Source: Emticicia oligotrophica DSM 17448
Lineage (GTDB): Bacteria > Bacteroidota > Bacteroidia > Cytophagales > Spirosomataceae
Assembly: GCF_000263195.1 (NCBI RefSeq)
Contig: NC_018748.1
Coordinates: forward strand, 3,472,001 to 3,536,000
DNA length: 64,000 bases
Direction: 5' to 3'
The position numbers were made by a program, and so were the translations under genes. This document shows positions 60,701 through 64,000 of the stretch, piece after piece. Position 1 is the first letter of the stretch, and each line of letters begins with the position of its first letter. The notes beneath the pieces were generated by a model. It saw nothing but the letters and a program-made list of their open reading frames with translations, searched no databases and was not told the origin of the DNA.

Positions 60701-60912
60701 AGAAAGGAGATGTTTTTGGCGAGCTTGCTCTACTCGATGCTGAACCTCGTTCCGCATCAGCAATTGTAGAAAGTGATGTATTACTTTTTAGAATCGACCA
60801 AGCAGATTTCTATGATTTGATGGAAGAACGCAATGAATTACTGAGAAGTGTACTCCGTATTTTATGTCAAAGAATCAGAAATCAAAATGATAAAATCAGA
60901 AGCTTAAGTTAG
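57757..60912 (+). CDS. NTT/MFS-like transporter fused to HEAT repeats and a cyclic-nucleotide-binding domain
   Basis: 1051 residues from the ATG at 57757 (MANLFIRNREQSQLVL); a GTG at 57595 would add 54 residues of little coding character. Residues about 1-425 hold ten to twelve transmembrane helices in the style of ATP/ADP-translocase (NTT) and MFS proteins. Residues about 440-880 are helical HEAT-like repeats (for example AVRLSALQLLQN, ANALEILDNIIPRE). The C-terminus (about 910-1045) is a cyclic-nucleotide-binding domain with phosphate-cassette FGELALLDAEPRSASA near 987. This three-part fusion is known from free-living bacteria; cAMP or a similar ligand may gate transport, or the membrane part may be only a sensor. 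The substrate is unknown. Confidence 0.82.
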   Translation: MANLFIRNREQSQLVLFFLHNFFISIGTVLVYVSANIILLENHPEFSLPIAYIASTLAMMVVGKIYEYYEHHYLLQKLSMRVLLSVLVLSLLMGMIVYVSHSIFTAIGIMVGFRIIYLLVNLEFWGVSAVVFDVRQSKRIFSVIGSGDVPAKAIGAILTVLIHSTSVLSILIGVAFFTFLLAFFTQKRTFQLTDVPESQPERRIRKDDAKYIQQLFGGNRLIFEMCVGLVAVALSATWIEYNFFVNVKYKFHSQHDIIAFVGYTLAITYTISTVIKLLLSSKVIERFGLRNALLFLPIGTVLISIVLVFLSSFRDDETSLLMDFSAAYLLFEVMRRTVFDPVFLVMFQPLSTHQRLKGHTLAKGFYEPLGMGIAGLLLLAEYYFDFSFTWIHFGFTVISAFIASYYLSRAFRHYIIELKSALGKRFLSTEELVVQKEALSAIIKNIESNNAEEVISAINWIGKYDGDKLIKYIPQLLKHDSEAVRLSALQLLQNKQLTPNIVEILSKNIVQESNSELRKLGGQILAQQAIWPTEKIEGVLKATDYALIEGVLMATLPDSKKVGEAKFKEFCLKESSIAEKRLALRLIEKLKLYESELFVMEALSDENLKLEAIEAAGSLATPNLLNQLSVLLANHFYGKRILNLLISVGDKSLSVIEPLKGSEDAYLLRNLVSFCEKYQTEESRKLLLHLISEKDFEISTNALKAHGSFVKKESLNNFFENLLEVELKRACQILHGFDTIASSTLQFELDQSSDRIFYILSSIYDRDIVQDAMQGVRHSSREKRANALEILDNIIPREIYRCLHSLLDETSIEEKKEVFAAYVGEEMSMQSMVDVIVENGEKMFGTWTLTQAIQAWKPSIKQISIVEKYLNYPKSLVKEAAFDLLALSEILKKQPELAKYMSHTHEKTTISELERVLVLKNTQLFAETPENVLTSIVPIMKEISFHEGKTIFKKGEIGNCMYIIYAGEIGIYDHETLLATFKKGDVFGELALLDAEPRSASAIVESDVLLFRIDQADFYDLMEERNELLRSVLRILCQRIRNQNDKIRSLS

Positions 60913-60968
60913 TAGCTAACAAACTTTATATTTTTCCTAAATTTATAGCTCTAAACCTGCAGAAACTT

Positions 60969-62336
60969 ATGAATGGTATTGATTACAGTCAAATTGGTTC
61001 GGCCATGCTTGGAACTTCCTTGGCTATGCGTTTCTTAGATATTAATTTAGAAATAGCTAAAAAAGATCCTAAGCTGAGTCAAATATTAAAATTTACTTGG
61101 TTGTGGGTGTTTATATTTCTATTCGGAGCTGAGCTACTCAAACTTAAATTCATTACTGAACATATTTATAACATTGTTGGGTTAGTAGCAATTTATATTG
61201 TTTATCAATACCGACAAGAACCTGTAGCAAGAATGCTTGGAACAGCCATTATTCCAAGTGTAATTGCCGTTTTTTTGAGAGACATTACAAAGTTTATTTT
61301 TCCAGTATTCTATAAAGAAAATGATGATATCATTGGACTGATTTTTAGTTTTACTGTTTTTTGGCTTTTGGGTTTTGCTTTTTATACACAAAGACAAGTG
61401 AAGCAACAGAGGATTGAACGAGAACAGGCTGAACAAGAAAGAAAAATAATGGAGGCTAAAAAGCAAGAACTTGAATATCAAGTTGCAGAAAGAACAGCCG
61501 AACTCAGAAAACAAAAAGAATCCTTAGAAATTGCCCTTGAAGAATTAAAAATCACACAAAATCAATTGATTCACGCCGAAAAAATGGCATCTTTAGGAGA
61601 ACTTACGGCGGGGATTGCTCATGAAATTCAAAATCCATTAAATTTTGTCAATAATTTTTCGGAAGTATCGGTCGAACTTTGTCAAGAATTAAAAGAAGAA
61701 CTTGACCGAGAAAATTTTGATAAAGAATACATCGTTGAAATTTTAGGAGATATTAGTAAAAACCAACAAAAAATTGCTCATCATGGTCAGAGAGCAGCGA
61801 GCATTGTTCGTGGAATGCTTCAACATTCAAGGGCAAGCACAGGTCAGAAAGAATTAACAGATATTAATGCATTAGCCGATGAATACCTTCGTTTGAGTTA
61901 TCATGGGCTTAGAGCAAAAGATAAAACCTTCAATGCTGATTTTAAAACGAACTTAGATGCTGATTTACCAAAAATCGAGCTTATTCCACAAGATTTTGGT
62001 AGAGTATTGCTAAATATTATCAATAATGCTTTTTATGCAGTTCAGCAGAAATCAAAGCTTGGAATTGAAGGTTATAAACCAACTGTTACAATAAGTACTT
62101 TAAAATTAGAAGAGGAAATTCTCATAAAAATTAGTGATAATGGTACCGGAATGCCCGAAAGTGTGAAGGCTAAAGTCTTCCAACCATTTTTTACAACCAA
62201 ACCTACGGGGCAAGGCACAGGTTTAGGTTTAAGTTTGAGCTACGATATTATTACAAAAGGACATGGTGGTTCGTTAGAGGTAGAAAGTAATGAAGGCGAG
62301 GGAACCGTGTTCTTAATTAACCTACCTATTAAATAA
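60969..62336 (+). CDS. Membrane sensor histidine kinase
   Basis: 455 residues. About four to five transmembrane helices (residues 10-145) form the sensor part, then a coiled coil (about 145-205, rich in Q/E/R), HisKA with phospho-histidine 218 in [18 protein letters not shown], and HATPase_c with N-box [11 protein letters not shown]1 SDNGTGMPE and G2 [12 protein letters not shown]. The DHp and ATPase parts are almost the same as in the following kinase ([26 protein letters not shown]). No response regulator is in the window. It follows the transporter fusion by 56 bases. Confidence 0.93.
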   Translation: MNGIDYSQIGSAMLGTSLAMRFLDINLEIAKKDPKLSQILKFTWLWVFIFLFGAELLKLKFITEHIYNIVGLVAIYIVYQYRQEPVARMLGTAIIPSVIAVFLRDITKFIFPVFYKENDDIIGLIFSFTVFWLLGFAFYTQRQVKQQRIEREQAEQERKIMEAKKQELEYQVAERTAELRKQKESLEIALEELKITQNQLIHAEKMASLGELTAGIAHEIQNPLNFVNNFSEVSVELCQELKEELDRENFDKEYIVEILGDISKNQQKIAHHGQRAASIVRGMLQHSRASTGQKELTDINALADEYLRLSYHGLRAKDKTFNADFKTNLDADLPKIELIPQDFGRVLLNIINNAFYAVQQKSKLGIEGYKPTVTISTLKLEEEILIKISDNGTGMPESVKAKVFQPFFTTKPTGQGTGLGLSLSYDIITKGHGGSLEVESNEGEGTVFLINLPIK

Positions 62337-62341
62337 ACCCT

Positions 62342-64000
62342 ATGAAAAAGTACATTTGTTTGTTTTTATTTCTTTTCACTACAAATGTGCTTACTGCACA
62401 GGTACAAGGAAATTATTTAATAGATAGTCTTAAACGTGAATTGAATAAAGATATTCATGATACAACCAAAGTACTTATTTTACATAAACTTACCAGCAAT
62501 TATACATTCGAAAACCCTATACAAGCTCTAAGGTATGGAAGAGAAGCATGGTATTTGGCCGATAGCATTAGGTTTGAAAAAGGTAAGGTATTCGTAGCAA
62601 TTTCTTCAGGTTTCATTATGGCTACTACTTCTGATTATACAGAGGCCTTATCGAAACTTTCTGAAGCTGTTAATATCTGTGAAAGGAAGAAAATGATGAA
62701 AGAGTTAATAAGTGTTTATTTGAATCTTTCATTGCTCTACACTACCCGAAAACAATCTTCCAATGCCTTGGAATATCTCACAAAAGCCAAGCAAGTCGAA
62801 GCTAAAACTAAGGTTAAAGATGTAATTATTCCTCTAAATTTGGCAGAAGGCTACATTTATAAAGATTTGGGTAAATCACAAATGGCACTTAATTCTTTTC
62901 AAAATGCATTGAAGGATGTATCACCAAGAAAAGAAGCTCCTCAATTACCTAATATCAATTTTTACATAGGCGATACTTATTGGGATATGAATCAACAAGA
63001 TTCTGCAATAAAGTACTATCACAAAACACTAACTTACAAAGAAACCTACATGGATGCTCAGGCATATTATGGACTAGCCAAGGCATTCAATGCGAAAAAA
63101 AATATAGATTCAAGTATTTTTTATGCAAAAAAGGCTTTGTACTTTCCAGAAAAATCCTTCTTATTTAATACAACAGTAGCTGCATCTTTGTTGTTGGCTA
63201 ATATTTATGAAAAGCAAAATAACCTGAATCAGGCACTATTTTATCATAAATTAGCGATGGAGCAAAAAGATAGTCTTTTTCATCAAGAGGAAGTTAGAGA
63301 AATAGAAAGGCTTAACTACGAAAAAAAAGAGCGAGAGTTAATTACTCAAAGAAGAATTATGGCACATAAGTCTGATTTGGAGGATGCAATCAAAATTTAT
63401 GGGTTATCGGGGCTATTATTTTTCTTAATTATTTTTTTCGTGATTTTATACAGAAATTATAAAATCAAGCATAAAGCCAATGAAAGCTTACAAGAACAAA
63501 AAGAAGAAATTCATACGCAAAGAGTCAAGGCTGAAAAAGCATTAGAAGATTTAAAAGCTACCCAAGCTCAATTAATTCAATCGGAAAAATTGGCAAGTTT
63601 GGGAGAACTTACTGCTGGAATTGCTCACGAAATTCAGAATCCATTAAATTTTGTCAATAACTTTTCAGAATTGAGCATTGACCTTGTAAAAGAACTAAAA
63701 GAAGAAGTAGAGAATTGTCCAGTTAATGCCGAAAACGAATTAATTATTAGTCAGGAAAATAAAAACTATATTGATGAAATTCTTTCAGATTTGACTCAAA
63801 ATCAAGAAAAAATTAATCAACATGGAAAGCGAGCAAGTAGCATTGTTAGGGGAATGTTACAACATTCTCGTACCAGTTCCGGAGAAAAAGAATGGTTAGA
63901 TATCAATACTTTGGCAGATGAATATTTAAGACTCTCTTATCATGGTTTAAGGGCGAAAGATAAAAACTTTAATGCTGATTTTTCGACAGATTTTGCGGAG
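62342..64000 (+). CDS. TPR-containing sensor histidine kinase, 3' end cut by window
   Basis: The frame is open from the ATG at 62342 to the window end, 553 codons. Signal peptide ([20 protein letters not shown]), then periplasmic TPR-like helices (about 25-330, for example [19 protein letters not shown]), one transmembrane helix (about 355-375), a coiled coil, and HisKA with phospho-histidine 429 in [18 protein letters not shown]. The ATPase domain is missing in the window. The gene starts 5 bases after the previous kinase stop, so the two form one operon. The DHp is paralogous to the neighbour's, which raises the chance of cross-talk or heterodimers. Confidence 0.92.
   Translation, partial: MKKYICLFLFLFTTNVLTAQVQGNYLIDSLKRELNKDIHDTTKVLILHKLTSNYTFENPIQALRYGREAWYLADSIRFEKGKVFVAISSGFIMATTSDYTEALSKLSEAVNICERKKMMKELISVYLNLSLLYTTRKQSSNALEYLTKAKQVEAKTKVKDVIIPLNLAEGYIYKDLGKSQMALNSFQNALKDVSPRKEAPQLPNINFYIGDTYWDMNQQDSAIKYYHKTLTYKETYMDAQAYYGLAKAFNAKKNIDSSIFYAKKALYFPEKSFLFNTTVAASLLLANIYEKQNNLNQALFYHKLAMEQKDSLFHQEEVREIERLNYEKKERELITQRRIMAHKSDLEDAIKIYGLSGLLFFLIIFFVILYRNYKIKHKANESLQEQKEEIHTQRVKAEKALEDLKATQAQLIQSEKLASLGELTAGIAHEIQNPLNFVNNFSELSIDLVKELKEEVENCPVNAENELIISQENKNYIDEILSDLTQNQEKINQHGKRASSIVRGMLQHSRTSSGEKEWLDINTLADEYLRLSYHGLRAKDKNFNADFSTDFAE

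Overview
The window looks like chromosomal DNA of a Bacteroidota bacterium, most likely of the order Cytophagales (an Emticicia/Arcicella/Flectobacillus-type organism; the genus is a guess). Reasons seen in the sequence: AT-rich DNA, a type IX secretion (T9SS) C-terminal sorting domain, a carboxypeptidase-like-domain TonB receptor, a DUF4834 protein, BlaI/BlaR1-TonB genes, two-component kinases of Bacteroidota style, and several exact copies of the Bacteroidota -7 promoter element TAnnTTTG. No rRNA, tRNA, prophage, insertion sequence or CRISPR array was seen.

Layout. 1-11.7 kb (minus strand): truncated TonB-dependent receptor, Gfo/Idh/MocA oxidoreductase, lipoprotein, nuoB-nuoA, rhodanese, T9SS cargo protein, PASTA protein, POT peptide transporter, fatty acid desaturase. 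12.1-19.7 kb (plus): gluconeogenic pair fbp and pckA, di-haem-type cytochrome, a BlaI / TonB / BlaR1-TonB-plug cluster, M23 peptidase, then a 21-nt tandem repeat array. 20.0-33.9 kb: NatAB-like ABC exporter, PBP1A, LytTR regulator, lipid kinase, SUI1 factor, hydrolase, MOSC protein, endonuclease III, VWA protein, a NarXL-like two-component pair divergent from cobA. 33.9-34.7 kb: a long gene-poor gap with two look-alike RNA hairpins. 34.7-37.5 kb: TlpA-like thioredoxin, DUF4834, DoxX and a membrane protein.

37.7-50.2 kb is the most interesting region: a deacetylase-fold hydrolase, a MEDS-SARP fusion regulator, and then a compact plus-strand operon of cytochrome P450, a two-subunit PEP-synthase-like dikinase (separate ATP-grasp and substrate/phosphohistidine subunits, as in phenylphosphate synthase, and in the domain order of rifampin phosphotransferase), two paralogous HD hydrolases flanking an aldehyde dehydrogenase, an SDR, a rhodocoxin-type ferredoxin and its reductase, followed by deoC under its own promoter. 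The P450 promoter has an exact -7 element, no -33 TTG, and two ACCAAAG heptamers 11 bp apart just upstream, which is how SARP activators bind. I infer an inducible pathway that hydroxylates a small hydrophobic compound, phosphorylates the alcohol at the cost of ATP to AMP, and oxidises or cleaves the product; the substrate is unknown.

50.3-57.3 kb (minus): NapH-like Fe-S membrane protein with an FAD oxidoreductase, DUF3307 with a SatD-HTH protein whose motifs resemble class III nucleotide cyclases, and CtlX plus arginine deiminase. 57.8-64 kb (plus): NTT/MFS-HEAT-cyclic-nucleotide-binding fusion, then two paralogous histidine kinases, the last cut by the window end. Palindromic REP-like repeats of several unrelated families are scattered in the gaps.
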